From contig JAQQWL010000016.1 of the NCBI GenBank assembly GCA_038363925.1, positions 1,364,001 to 1,428,000 of the forward strand: a DNA stretch of 64,000 nucleotides, given 5' to 3'. The stretch comes from Apiospora phragmitis. Its lineage: Eukaryota; Ascomycota; Sordariomycetes; Amphisphaeriales; Apiosporaceae. Under the pieces are notes generated by a model, which was given only the letters and a program-made list of their open reading frames with translations, had not been told where the DNA came from and ran no database searches. The number at the start of each line of letters is the position of its first letter. The first letter of the stretch is position 1. Position numbers and translations under genes: made by a program. This document shows, in pieces, positions 34,101-46,591 of the stretch.

Positions 34101-37100
34101 TTTTGGTACTCGAGGAAAGCAGGATAGTCTTCAGAAGAGTCGGGCATCTTCTTAGGCAGAGCAGCAAAGGGGTCGAGGTTCTCCTTTTCAGGCTCTGGAG
34201 ACTTGCGCTTTTGCAGAGTTTGAACGGGCTGCGAAGCGCTAATGACAGCTGAGGTGCTCTTAGGTTTGAGGAGATTCGCACCATAGTCCTCCAAGTCTTC
34301 AAGCCGTGGTCCATTGAGATTCGTTATATCCTCCAGAGGGCCCTTGTTGAACATGTCGGTCATTTTCTTCTGCTTCATCTTGTCATCCTTGATGTTGATT
34401 CGTCTCTGAAGCCAATCCGGATGTGCCACACGGGGCACCGGGTTGCGCACCTTCTGCAGCGCAGCCGGGATAGTGATGAGCTTCTGAATGACCGAGCCCA
34501 GACGCTCCAGATAGTAGTCCCAATCGAGGAGAGCTCGAGGATCAGTATCAGACGGCTCTTCCTTGAGCCATTTAGTCAAAAACCTCCTTTTGATTTCAGG
34601 TTCGGCTGAGAAGATGGCAACTGGGATGGCGCGCTCGGTGACAGGTGCGTTTCGCGGCTTGGCGCATATAATGTACTTGCAGTTCAGACCTTTGTCCTTC
34701 ACCATCTGCTCGCCGAGAAACTCGGCCAAGCGCTTTGCTGTTGTGATCGAAGTGGACTTCTGGCTACCGTACTCTTCGAGCGTCTTGGACATACTTCGGT
34801 TCTCGCAAATCAGGTCAATGAGTTCTTCGTCTGCTAGTGTTGTTCCTTTGGTGTTCAACACGTCTAGCCATCTGTTGGCGACCTTTGCGACAGCGCCATA
34901 GCACTCAGCTAGAGTAGTTCCTTCCAAGAAGAATTTGAAGATCTGCTGCTGGAAAATCTTGATGAGCTTCAACTCACCACGACGCTTGACCTCGAAACCC
35001 TTCAGCTCAGCCAAACTACCATCGTCGTTGAAGACGGCATATCGCTTCTTCAAGTTCTTGTCTTCTTCCTTTGAAGTGGGCAAGACCATGGCCTTGTAGG
35101 GACCGTCCACTTCGAAGAAGATAGAGTTGTCGCTATGCGTCTCATACTTGAAGGTCTTGGGGTCGACGAGTGTCTGATATTGGTGGTTGGTGAACTTGGC
35201 GTGGACCTTGTGGTTCAACATGACACAAGGATACGAAATCGCAAGCTTCTTGCCGTTCTTCATCTTGAAAGCAAAGTTCTCAGGAAATGTGGCTGGCAAC
35301 ATACACCAGATACCATCTGTGTCCAGCTCGAGAGGTCGACCCAGTCGTTCGACAAGCTCCTTGGCAAGCTGAATGATGGTGGCGCCGGTCAAACATGTGA
35401 CACCAGCCATTTCCAGGGAATACCACCGCGAACCCTTTCGCATGGCATAACCGTAGAATGAGTTGAGAATGACTTTGTGAGCAAGCTGAAGTGAATCGTA
35501 CAACACAATCATCTTCTTCGCAGCGTCGACCTCAGAGCTCGGAGCGCCAGATGATCGTAAACTCTCCGTCTTGCCTTTCCAGACTTTGGTCTGGCCTTTG
35601 TAATCGTAACGTCGGTCTCGGAAGTCTCTGACAGTATTGACGTAAAACGGGTTTTCTCTCTGACAGATAATGGCCTCTCGCACGATGGTAGTCTGGTTGC
35701 GAATCTTGTGGTAGACCTTTTGACTGTACGTCGTCAGGCGTTTCCTGACGAGGTTGGCCTGCTCCTCTTCTGACAATTCCGACCATGATCGCATTGGAGA
35801 GTTGTGATACCTGCCAGGGAATCTCTCGTTCTCCAATGCGTGCCGAATCATGTTGTACTCGTCGCGCTTGGCGGGCAGATATTCGCCTCTCCAAGCCCAA
35901 GGAAGCCTCCTGTCACAGGTTTTGCCGGGTCGGTTGAAATCGCATGCCGCGCAGTCCGACTCTGGAATCAGAGAATCTGGCTGTAGTCGGTTGGTCGTCA
36001 TGATATTTGGATACATGGAGGCGACATCCAAGTGATAAATCAGAGGGTTCTCGCTTCGGTTTGGTGTCTCCTTGAGCTTCATCAGCCTCTCTGTGATCTG
36101 CGCTTTGATTTCCTCGTAGTTGGTAATGTCATCCAACGATTTCTTCTCTTCGACAGTAATACTGAACTTCAGGGCAGCGTCCAGTTCGTTGAGAAGCTCA
36201 TCGATAGCTGTCGCGTCTACAGCAAAGTTAACCGGGATATCTGCCCGAAACACGCCAGCTTCGATACTTTCGACATGTCCACCAACGTAAGTTTCAGCAT
36301 CCAGAAGGTGGCCGTCCCAAAACGCCTCCTTTGGTGCGATGTACTTATTTGGAATCACAATGTTCTTCTGGTAGGCCTGCACCATCAACAACATTTCACA
36401 AAGTGTACCGGTTCCTTTGCGCAACACGTCATCGCCACCTAGCGGCAAAATCGTACAGAGCGAGAAGACAAAGGGATGAATGTACTTCATGTAGAGATAG
36501 TATGTCGCAACGGCATCGGAAACGGAGTATTCGGCCAGAGTCTGCGGCCTCTCGGCTGCGTAGGGTGTCATGAGTTCGGGGTCAAGTTCGTCAGGGTCGT
36601 ATCCAAGCTTGGCAACTGTAACAGCCTTCAAACCACGAGATCCCTGGGGCAGATAGGAGTCACGGTTGACCCAAGCGAAACAGTCCATATGTACACCGTA
36701 GGTGCACTTGTATATGTCTTCGCTGTCCTTCTTCCAGCCGATCTCGCGATACATGTCGATCCCGTTGATGCTTGCCCTTGTCTCGACGAAGGGCCAATCG
36801 AAGAAGTCTCCGTTGTAAGTGGCTATAACCGAAGGCCGCGCCTCCTTGATGTGAAGAAAGAAGCGTTCGATCACCGCCTTCTCGTCCGGCTCGTTGAAGA
36901 TCATGAAAGGGCCAGGGTATTCTGGTTTCGGCGTATATTCGAAGTCGGAAATATCCTCGGAGACAATTTCTCGGTTTGTGATGAGAAATCCTTGGCCGTC
37001 TATCATATATGAAATCATCATAATTTGGTCTACGGCCGCATCGGGAAATTTGAGAGGTAGTTTCGTCGTTTCGATATCGAAGGCCATCACGACCGGATCT

Positions 37101-38069
37101 GCTGGCGCCAGTCGCTCCTCGTTCAAAGTTATTGTAGTTACGCCGTGTTTGGCCTCCACGAAGTACCATCGCCCGGCTCTTATATCTGGTTCTTGTCAGG
37201 ATCACCGTGTGCAGTTGGGGTCGAAAGGCTAACCTGTATCCATCATGACTCTTACATGGTACGGAACATCGTACTCTCTAATATCGACAATGAAGTCGCT
37301 CGCATCGGCAAAAGAAGCATTATTTCGTCTATCGTCATCTCGTGAGTCGTCAAAGAGGTCGAAGCCGGTTTGTTCGCTGTTTCTCCCATTAGCAACCTGT
37401 TTCCCATCTCCCTCACGGGTATTTCCTCTGTCACAAGGTGATAGGGGTTACTTACGCAGCAACCTCGGCATAAACATCAGCCGCATCCATCGCCTTGCGG
37501 TTCTTCTCAGCAAGGGGCAAGATGTCTTTCCTCGCCGCCATTAGGTCGTTAACGTTTCTGAAATTGAGTTGCAGGAACGTTCTTCGGTGCCCCAGCAAGT
37601 GGTTGGGCATATTCAAGTCCTCTCTTTCGACCTTCGTTACGTTTTTTACCACGCCGCCGCCGGGGGCCCGCTTCACCCACTCCTCGACCTCGCTCTCGTG
37701 CCCCCTCCGCACCGCGATCAGGAAGTAGGGCTCAAACTCGAAGGACGCCTTGAAGGTGTTGCCGTCCTCCTCGATGAAGTAGCAGTCGAGGGCGGCGCGG
37801 CCGCCGTCGCCGTCCTCGAGCCGCAGCGTTGTGGGTTGCAGGTTGACGAGCCAGCCTTCCTTCTTGCGGCCCGATTCGTAACGTGTGTAGCCCATGCTCT
37901 CATCAATCTGGTGGGCGAGGGCGGCCCGCTCTGCCTTCTCGTCGGCGGAGGTGCCTTCGGCGCGCGAGGAGGCCGCAAATGTCTGGGGGCGGCCGCCGTG
38001 GAAGGCCTTCTTGCCGCCGCGGCGGGCGACACCCTTGGTGGGCTGCCTTCGAAGTGTCGTGTTCGGCAT
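31125..38069 (-). CDS. POL2: DNA polymerase epsilon catalytic subunit (frame break near the C-terminus)
   Basis: Leading-strand replicative polymerase, about 2,270 residues. Exons on the minus strand: 37456-38069, 37234-37376 and 31125-37185. Exonuclease: FDIETT with Asp289/Glu291, NGDFFDWPF (Exo II), YSVSDAVATY (Exo III). Polymerase: DVASMYPNIM (motif A, Asp639), NSFYGYAM (motif B), ELDTDGIW (motif C, Asp874/Asp876). The insert CAAC...C (Cys664, 667, 676, plus Cys760) matches the iron-sulfur site of yeast Pol2. The inactive second polymerase half and the C-terminal metal sites follow (WRCGFC, KCTRC, HCTCSG). At 31550-31552 the main frame meets a stop right after SCAEC, while the expected continuation ARDWDLCRDE lies in the next frame; one base appears to be missing at about 31551-31555. 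Because the gene is essential, an error in the sequence is the simplest reading. Divergent from COX20. Confidence 0.93.
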
Positions 38070-38400
38070 CGCGAAGGATCCTCGTGGTATCTATTCGGTT
38101 GGTGGGATCTGAGGGTAGGATAGGGGGAAACACTGTCCCTCCTCAAGGAAAAGGCAAAAAATCAAGGATCATACACTTGAGAAATTCGTTGAAAGATAAC
38201 CATGAATTGCGCCAATTGAACTAAATGAAGGCTACCCAAACTGGTATGCAGGAATCTAACGATTGACAGTATTTGGGAGCCCTTGGCAGATTCGGAATAG
38301 TGAGTAGTGTCACAGTCAGTAAGAGCCATGTATCCAAAATCAATACAATCTCCATGCAGAAGAAGCCGATATCCACTAAAGCGCGGCGCGTCCAGAAACG

Positions 38401-38406
38401 ACGCGT
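38401..38406. promoter_or_regulatory. MluI cell-cycle box (ACGCGT) upstream of POL2
   Basis: Palindromic ACGCGT 332 bp upstream of the POL2 ATG in the region shared with COX20. In yeasts this element binds MBF and drives G1/S transcription of replication genes. A second copy stands before CDC9 in this window. Confidence 0.5.
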
Positions 38407-38682
38407 TGATTTGCGCTGCAAGGTGCGTCCGGGTCGCCGAACTAAAGTGGTTTCCACTAAAAGAACACCGCGAACAAAAGACCCCTCTAGATGCATATAT
38501 ACCCCCCCATGATCGCCCGCGTCATAGCTTCCAAAATTGGCTTCAAATTCATGTAGGTACGTACCCGAGTATCGATTTCTATTGCGCCCCAAAAAGAGTC
38601 AATCGCCGTCGAACCACCCACCACCGGAAGAACGATACATACGCGGCTTCAACTTCAACGTTCTTGCCCACCTGCACACACC
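38407..38682. other. Divergent POL2/COX20 promoter region
   Basis: The whole 38070-38682 interval lacks coding character and separates two divergent housekeeping starts by 613 bp. Confidence 0.5.
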
Positions 38683-39316
38683 ATGTCGCAAGACAACCAG
38701 AGACCGCCGGCTGTGCGTAGTCCCCCGCCGGGAGCCACCGCACCTCCCGACCATGTAAACCAACCCCAAGTATACGAAATCTTCCACGGCTCGAAACCCG
38801 AGGACCGAGATGGCAGCATATCGACAGCAGCGCCGGCAGACGCCAATGCGGCCCCACAGACAGAGGCGGGAGGAGGCAACAAACGTCCAACCGTTTCGGA
38901 GGGGCTCAAGACCATAAAGCGAGACGATTGGTTCAAAATACATCAAATACCGTGCGCCAGAGAGGGCTTCATGACCGGCATCGCCACGGGTTTCGTAACT
39001 GGGTCAGGCAGGCTGATAGCTGGAGGTAAGTCATGGATTACTCTACTTCGATCATGGCCCTCCTAAATATGCATGATTTGCAGGCACGTTATCCAAGGGG
39101 CTGAATTGGGGCGTTGGTGGATTCTTAATATCCAGTCTAGTCGGCTGGGAATATTGCCAAGCTATGCGAAGGAAGGAGAAGGCCGCCATGGCAAGGGTTG
39201 TAGAAGTCATGGACCGTAAAAAGGCAGAGAAAATGAAACGGGCCGAGGAGGCGGCAAAGAAGCGCAAAGAGGCTGCGGAGAAAGAGGCTGCGAATAGATG
39301 GTACAAGTTCTGGTAA
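38683..39316 (+). CDS. COX20: Cytochrome c oxidase assembly protein Cox20
   Basis: Mitochondrial inner-membrane chaperone for maturation of Cox2. Two exons, 38683-39025 and 39084-39316, give 191 residues. The N-terminal 80 residues are Pro/Ala-rich and disordered. The Cox20 core has IPCAREGFMTGIATGFVTG and LNWGVGGFLISSLVGWEYCQ, which supply the two transmembrane helices with a short loop between them, then a highly charged Lys/Glu/Ala coiled coil ending RWYKFW, a family-typical tail. There is no classic cleavable presequence. Divergent from POL2 with a common upstream region, and convergent on the next gene. Confidence 0.88.
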
Positions 39317-39603
39317 TGAATGTCATGCGATCGCATCCAGTAGACACGGCGATTCGGTCATGCTTCTCGCGCTTCCCACATTCTTCTGGGACCCAGGAAC
39401 GTGATATGCAAACTCGAATCATGTTGTACTATAGCTATTCACCCACGCCCATGGGGTAGGATATATATAAGAGAAGCTGCTCTTAAGCCATAAGTAGAAC
39501 ACAAGAAGACAACGGCTTCGTCAGGTTGTTGTGCAAATAGTGGTATCGTGGTTAAACTCCTGAACTCCGGGTCCTTGTCACTCATTTCTTCCAAATTTCC
39601 CCA

Positions 39604-40713
39604 TCAGGTCATCACGACTGCCTCAGGTTCTGCCTCAGAGAAGTGCACTCGTATCATTGAGTGGCTTCGTTTCAGTACCGCAGCTTCGCCCAGCTGCTCC
39701 CTGCGTTTCTGGTTTCTCCGGGCGCGCGCTTCGCTCTCTTCGCGCTTTTTGTATTCCGAAAGCTGCTGCCGGCGCTTCTGTGCGCGCGCGTAGGCAACGG
39801 CGGCGGTGGGTTTGAAGCCAATGCCGTTCAGTCCAGTCCCGTCATCGTCTTTGTCCTCTGCATCGTACACGGTGATCTCATCCTCATGCCATGTAAGGGC
39901 TGCCCGGACAGGATCAACCACGGTACTTTCCTCTTCTATGCTGGTCTCGACTGCCTTTCGTCTAGACGAGCTGAAGGGAGGAGATCCCACCCTTCTTCTG
40001 CTGCGCGACTTGGAATCAGCAAGGCGGTTGATGGAAGGATAGGACTTTTTCAGCGGCCCAGAACTTCCGTACTTGGCGTTCACAATTCTCGGGTCAACAC
40101 CCTGGAATGTGAGCATCCCATTGCCGTCAATTCCTATGGGGCCTGCTGGGTCTGCACTTGCGTTGCCGGTGGTCCCGAAAGCTGCAACAGTGTCGCAATC
40201 TGGCAGTTTCACTCGCTTGCGCAAGGCATCACCATCGTCGTCCAAGTCCATTGGCTGGTCGTTGCTGCTGCTGGCAATGCTGTTGCTGGTGCTCCTTGCA
40301 CCGTCGAAATCGAATAATACAGGCTCTGTTGCAAAACGCGTTCGGCCAGGTTGTTGGAGATCGCCATGTTTTGCAGTTGGGCTGCCGCTACTGCTGCCGT
40401 TGCTTTTACCGTTTTCGCCGTCCGCGCCCGCCATAATGCTAGGCTGGGTTGATGCGCTGACCCCACCCCCGCTTTCCACCAAAGCCAAATCACGGAATTG
40501 GTGAGCAACCTTTGTCCTGGGACTGCTACTGCCATCTTCGGGTTCAGATGGTGGAAGGTTTGGTGCCTCAAAGGAGAAGATCATTTTGGTGATATAAGGG
40601 TGTGTGCTGGTAGTAGGACCGGCTGCTGAAGCCAGGCGTTGTTCGTTGACAACATCCTCTCTCTTGCGTTTCGGGGTGGACTGCAAGCCCGGGGGTGTGC
40701 CTAAACCCGTCAT
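39604..40713 (-). CDS. Conserved nuclear-type orphan protein
   Basis: Intronless, 369 residues from the ATG at 40713 (the frame extends upstream only to a TTG). The start TGLGTPPGLQSTPKRKRED resembles a block I recall from orphan proteins in Sordariomycetes; it is followed by YITKMIFSFE and RTKVAHQFRDLALVESGGGV. The middle is low complexity (Ser/Gly/Asp). The C-terminal third is conserved-looking: DPVRAALTWHEDEITVYD, DDDGTGLNGIGFKPT, and a charged helix rich in Arg/Lys/Glu (YARAQKRRQQLSEYKKREE). Basic patches KRKRED, RKRVK and SRSRRR suggest a nuclear location. No catalytic domain seen; function unknown. It converges on COX20, 287 bp apart. Confidence 0.75.
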   Translation of the reverse strand: MTGLGTPPGLQSTPKRKREDVVNEQRLASAAGPTTSTHPYITKMIFSFEAPNLPPSEPEDGSSSPRTKVAHQFRDLALVESGGGVSASTQPSIMAGADGENGKSNGSSSGSPTAKHGDLQQPGRTRFATEPVLFDFDGARSTSNSIASSSNDQPMDLDDDGDALRKRVKLPDCDTVAAFGTTGNASADPAGPIGIDGNGMLTFQGVDPRIVNAKYGSSGPLKKSYPSINRLADSKSRSRRRVGSPPFSSSRRKAVETSIEEESTVVDPVRAALTWHEDEITVYDAEDKDDDGTGLNGIGFKPTAAVAYARAQKRRQQLSEYKKREESEARARRNQKRREQLGEAAVLKRSHSMIRVHFSEAEPEAVVMT

Positions 40714-42360
40714 AGTAAACGTAGCTGGGTGGCTGCAGATCAACTCAGGAATGGATATCGATTTCTGAATGAATATGGGGTAGAGCTGTATCCCAAGGCC
40801 TAGGCTCGTCTATGTGCCCAGGAAGTAGGGAGCGGCAAGGGTGTTCGAGTATCGTGATCAGAAGTGCTCTTGCTCAGTGAAGAAGCGAACCGTGGAAGTC
40901 GAAGCTGATAGTATGGTTGTGTTAGGTATGCGTGTATGTTACATGAGATATTAAAGTGGAAATGGAGGATCCCCAGGGGCTATTCGTCAGATCATGCGTG
41001 GGCGGGCAGTCATTTGGCAAATCCGGGCGGGAAGCCGCAGCTGCCAAATGGCGGTTTATTCGTACTTACCCAGGGCAAGACCTCAAGAAACAGACCAGAC
41101 AATCACCTGCATGTGGTGTACCGCATCCGTGTGCGAGTTAATTGGTTGGTTGACATATACCCAAACTCGAGTCAACGGACTTTGATTGTTGGAGGGTCCC
41201 GTGCTGTGGTGCTTGTTTGATCCCGGTGCTGGATCGGTGGTCGGAGCAGAGGCCCAGAGTAGGGAACGCCGTCGATTGGGCGATCAAGTTGCTGTGTAAT
41301 TAGCTACATGTACATACATGCATACGCATGTCAGAAAGCCGCTGGAAAGGCACATATACTGATGAATGTAGGGGCTGTGGCAGCTGCAGCAAGAAGCGGG
41401 CGAGGGTTTCCTTTTTCTTTTGTCATCTATTGTGCATCACGGTTCCTGCGGCACGATTACGGATTCGAAAGTCCTACTCCGTACTAAAGTTACTTAGGGT
41501 CTGATTACATTCACCGCATTGAATGTCCCCTATTGTCTGACATCATCCATGGCATTGCCCTCAGATGAGCGGGCTGGGAAAGGCACAGAAGCGAAACCTA
41601 ACTTCTCACCAGCATTCAGCGAACTCTGATGGGAGTAGAGGGATATTCGTAGCCACGGCCTGTCTGCTTGGGATGAACACATGCCCAGGGGCCAGGTCCT
41701 TGTCGCTTTTCAGAGGACGGAGAAAATAAATATCGATATTGGACAGACCCGGAACGAAAGAAGCAACAAGATATCCATATCAGCTCACACAAAATCAAGA
41801 TAAACAAACCAAAGGCCCTGCTTATGCCTCGCGGCGTCTAATTTCCCTGCTGCTCACTTGTAGCGTAGCCCGGCAAGAAGAACACATGGATGTCTCTTTC
41901 CATATCTTCCAACAATCTCATGTTCCAATTTACCCCCCTCGGGTACCCCCTGAGCAACACCCCAACTTCTGGACTTCCCATCTCCAAATTACCCCGCCTA
42001 ACCCCACCACGATCGCCAACGAGCTGTCAAGGCAGGAGCTGTGCAAATAGCCTGAATTCCTTGCGTCGTCGTCATGGGATGGATTCTATTCTCCTCTGAA
42101 TTGCCACAACCATCATACGAGATGCGTTATTTCCTCTACTAGATTACCAACCTGTAAATATATATCTATGCCCAAAGCCTCCCGGACTTTAAATACATCG
42201 TATCAAACTTTCATTCCGAAGCTCAAGCATTGTGCCCCTCATACCCATCCTAGACCTAACACCTATTTGTATTGACACAGCTTGACGATTCGCAGCTGGC
42301 CCTTACCCACGAACGCAGTATACCCCGACCGAAGAGAAGAAGATTACCCCAGTAGCAACA
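40714..42360. other. Intergenic, no gene seen
   Basis: 1.6 kb between divergent starts. Short frames only; the region before 42361 is a C/A-rich leader. Nothing else recognised. Confidence 0.45.
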
Positions 42361-43456
42361 ATGGCCTCCGAGATCGAGTTTCTGCCCCTGGGCGCCATCA
42401 TCAAGACCTTCAAGGTCGACGGCACCAACATCGTCCAGGGCTTCCCGACGCAGGAGCTCTACGTGTCGCACAACGAGCCCTTCTTCGGCGAGACCATCGG
42501 GCGCGTCGCGAACCGCGTGAGCGGCGCGAAGCTCAACTCCCTGAACGGCGGGAATTCCTACTCCCTCAAGGCCAACGACGGGCCCAACAGCCTGCACGGC
42601 GGCGACAAGGGCTGGGGCAAGCGCGTGTGGGACGGCCCGAAACCCGTCGGGTTGCGGGAGATTCCGGGCGTCAAGCTCGACGAGGGCGGCGAGAGCGTCC
42701 AGTTCACGCTGTGCAGCGAAGACGGCGACATGGGCTACCCCGGCGAGGTCCTCGCTACCGTTACTTACACGACGGGCACCCAGAAGCTTGACGGCGGCAA
42801 GAAGACCGTCGTGCTGGGCGTGGAGTACGAGGCGGAGTTGGTGGGCGGCGCCGAGGAAACTGCCATCAACATGACGAACCACTCGTGCGTACCGGATCCA
42901 TACATATATGTCGCAAACTTTACTAACCTTGACTACCTACTTATCCAGATACTTCAACCTTTCCGGAGATCCCAAGATCGATAACACAGAAGTCCAGCTA
43001 TGCAGCGGTTCCTACCTCCCCGTTGACGATGGTGGTATCCCGACCGGCGGGCCAATAACCTTCGCCAAGGTCAAAACCGACTCCAAATTCCTCCTCGGCC
43101 CGACCGACCCGGACATCGACGACTGCTTCGTTGTCGATCCGTCTGCCTCCCCGAGCTCCGTCCCGATCGACACTCGGTCCAGATCACTGACCAAGCTCAT
43201 CTCGGCGCGCCACACGGGCAGCAAGATCAACCTCGAGGTCCTCAGCACCGAGCCGGCGTTCCAGTTCTACACAGGAAAATACACCAATGTGCCCGAGGTT
43301 GCCGGCGTGCCGGCGCGTGGAGCTCGAAGCGCCTTCTGCGTTGAGCCCAGCCGTTACGTAAACGCCTGCAACGTCGACGAGTGGAAGAGCCAGCAGCTGT
43401 TGAAGAAGGGCGAAAAGTACGGCAGCAGGAATGTATACCGCGCATGGAGGGATTAA
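42361..43456 (+). CDS. Aldose 1-epimerase (mutarotase)
   Basis: Interconverts alpha and beta anomers of glucose or galactose in the cytosol. Two exons, 42361-42884 and 42949-43456 (donor GTGCGT), give 343 residues, the usual single-domain length. Motifs: FFGETIGRVANRVSGAKL near the N-terminus, NSLHGGDKGWGK with His80, TNHSYFNLSG with the general-acid His174 rebuilt across the splice junction, DIDDCFV with Asp233 for sugar contact, and FCVEPSRYVNA with the general-base Glu307. All catalytic residues are present. No signal peptide. Ends 63 bp before the stop of convergent CDC9, so the two 3' UTRs almost certainly overlap. Confidence 0.92.
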
Positions 43457-43519
43457 AACGTTAGGAAGTAGCAGATGCATTCGCATACTCCGATTCAGGT
43501 CTCCCAAACTAAGTTCCGT

Positions 43520-46320
43520 TTATAAGTCATCTTCCTCTTCATCGGCCTCCTTAATTGGCGCGGCAGTAGCCTTGGCTTCCTGTTTCCTCCACAAGCCAGC
43601 AAGAAAGTCATTTGTGCTCGCTTCCTCAATGCCTTTGTCCTCCCGCTTGCGCAAAAACCGCGGGAAGCGTAGGCTAAGTCCTCGATCCTGACTGACTAGA
43701 CCGATCGCCGCTGTATATACTGGGGACAACGTGATATCTGCAAATGCCATTTCCCACACCTCCTGTGGCTCGAACCATGCGTCCGGCCGGCCGCCACTGT
43801 ACTCAACGAAGTTTGGTTTCGTCTTGCGGGTATTCTTGTACTTCCTCTCATTTTGTTCACCCGAATCACCGCCGCTGTCTTTGTTGATATCCTGGTTGTC
43901 TCCATCGTCTCCAGCTGGTTCATCACCTTCGCCTTCAGCCTCCCCAGACCCGTCGTCGTAAAGCTTCCTATTGGCCTTGTAGAATGTATCTGTGAATCCG
44001 CTCATGCATTTGCATACAGCCTCCAAAGTACCTGTTTCTTCATTGCGTACGGCCATGAGGATAGGGGACCACCATTTTGCCTTACGGCCCGATCCGTGCC
44101 AAGCGGCCACAGGGATCAGGTCAAGCGTGTCGAATGAAGCACTGTAGTCTTTCTTCACTTTGAGCCAGGAGTCGAGGCGCTTGTCAGGCTCGTACGTGGC
44201 CAATAACGGCTTGCGACGCGATGATGGCTTCTTTTCGCCGGTGGCATCGCTGACTCGTTCCTTCCCTTTTCCTTTCCCTTTTGCCCTGCTCTTTGACTTT
44301 GACGGCGTGGATGGCCCAGTCGCTGCGGTATCCTCATAAGACCCATCTTGCGCGTCGACGGGTGGTGCTGGCACGTCTGCAAGATTGTCGAGAATCTTGA
44401 CCATGATTCCCTCACATTTCGATTCTGTCGCAGACTTGAAGAATTCCAACACAGTCTCGGAATCCTGAGAAGTTGCGTTGATGCTCTTGACCCACGTGAA
44501 ATGCTGCGGTATCTCGATGAAAAGTGACTTGAGCAGTTCCCGCCTTTCGCGGAAAGACCTGTCGAGGAGAGGCTGCCCGTTCAAGTACATGAGATCAAAG
44601 GCAAAGAGACACACGTTGATGGTGATCTCGCCAATGGCGACATCCTTGCGCGCCCGGTTCGTAAGGGTCTGAAAGTTCTTCAACTCGCCCGTTTGTCGGT
44701 CCACGGCAACTACTTCGCCCTCCATGATGAAGCTGCTGACCCCTTCACCGCGAATCTTGGGAGCCAGTTCAACTAGATCAGGGTACTTGTCTGTCATGAC
44801 TTCCAAGTGTCTTGAGAATATTGAAACCTTCCCATTATCGTCGCAATGTACCTGTGCTCGTTGCCCGTCATACTTGTATTCGCAAGCAAAGTCGCGGCCC
44901 TGTAGCTTGGTAAGCATTTCCGAGAGGTCGCGGGTGATGCTTCCCAGCATAGGCCTCAAGGGTATATGTAACGTCAAGCCGCAGCGGATGAGTAGTTCAT
45001 CACAGACCCCGATCTCTAGCAGGATGGGTACAAGATCATTGTAATTCGGCCGGCGAGCGAAGCACGCCTTGACAATCTCTTCTGGTCTATTCCAGACTTC
45101 GGCCAGTTCCTCTTTCTTCAACTTCGACAGCTCTGTCGCGGACCGTAAGGGAAAATCCGCCCCAGCTGGCCGCGACAGTAGGAACGCCCGTGATAGCGCA
45201 ATCAGCATGGTCGTCTTCACAGCGCCGATACGAAGGTGCTGACAAAGAGTCCGGACAACGTATCGGGACTCTTCGCCACCACGTGCATCCTGTAGTAGCC
45301 TATCAACTATGCGCTGTTTGACCTCAGCACTCCCCTGGCCCTGGGTGGTCGCGATTTTGACCAGCGACTGGTAGACGCTTTTTATGGTGAGAGGTTTAGG
45401 CTTCCGAAGGGTGAAGCTCTGTTTCTTCTTGGCCTCGAATGCGACGTCGCCAGCATCTCCGTATTTGTCGTAAATGGCCTTCAGGGACCTCTGATCCAAG
45501 CCACAGACCTGCTTCAGCGCTTTGGAGATGGCCGATCCACCTAAGCCCAGTTCCAACGAGATGTACGGGGGTGATATTGAATTGGTCGCCAACCACACCT
45601 GAATTAACGTTAGTCAAGACAAACAATCAAACTATTCCACAGTATATGACCGAGGCGTACTCACGGCCGGGAGCAGGCTGCTGGGGTCAGCTTCTATGAG
45701 GACCCTCAGGCAATTGACAAGTGTATCTACGATCTTGATGCGGCTCGTCGTGCCGTTTATCAGTACGAAACAGCGAGTCAAGAGCGCGTATGACGCATCA
45801 CCTCCTCCGACCCCCAGTGGTCTCGTAACGAATGCACATATTTAGAAGGCTCAAAAGTCAAGGGGCTTTCGTCAAAGGGGATAGACTCCGACGCAGTATC
45901 CACCGATGCCGCAACTGACTGAAGCGACAAAGTTCCCTTCTTGTCTTGGTTTGACGCAGTGGCGGGGGTAACCTCACGATGCTGCACCGGCTCTGCCATA
46001 CTTTCGGCGACCGTCCCCGAGGTCTGGGAAGGCTCTGGCTGTGATGGGGTGGATTCTTGGTTCACGGGATTCGCAGCATCCTTTGCGCGTTGCGCATCTT
46101 CCTGGTCCCACTGAGCCTGCAATTTTCGGGCCAATTCCTCGTCGGTCAACTCATGATCTGGCCGTATATCTCCCGCAGCTTCCGGTTGGTCAATAGACGG
46201 CTTCTGCACGGCGCCGTTTTGCTTCTGCTTGGAGAAGAAGTATTCCAGGCCTCTCGAAGGCAAGGATGGTTGCTGCTTGCCATCGTTGTTCAGCTTCCTC
46301 TTTTTCGCTGGGCTTGGCAT
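43520..46320 (-). CDS. CDC9: DNA ligase I, ATP-dependent (frame break in exon 1)
   Basis: Joins Okazaki fragments and repair nicks. Exons on the minus strand: 45665-46320 and 43520-45598, about 911 residues if one missing base is allowed for. The N-terminus has KKRKL and GLEYFFSKQK, a possible PCNA-binding aromatic motif. Conserved blocks: ISPPYISLELGLGGSAISK, LRIGAVKTTMLIALSRAFL, the adenylation motif CEYKYDGQRAQVH with Lys461, SFIMEGEVVAVD, and near the C-terminus GLSLRFPRFLRKREDKG. In exon 1 the frame ...RDHWGSEE stops prematurely, while the expected ...GGDASYALLTRCFVLIN continues in the next frame; one G seems missing in the GAGGAGG tract (45801-45808 on the plus strand). As the gene is essential, a sequence error is likely. 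An ACGCGT lies 272 bp upstream. Confidence 0.92.
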
Positions 46321-46591
46321 TATGGTAGGTGCGACTGCGACTGCTGGTGCATTTCTGACACAGGTTATCCAGTTGTATCAAAGTAAATCTTGAAATGCAG
46401 TAAATGATCTCGTGATCGCATCAGCTATTATATCCAGCCAACTTTGGAACAGGCGCTCGGTAACAACGAGGCGTGCACGCATATCGATGATGCAACCGAG
46501 GTTGAGCTGGTGAGGTGCACTATGTTATGCATAAAACCCATGTATGCACTTAGCAAGATAGTTTCGTTGCCGTTGCCTGAGGCCTTGAAAT

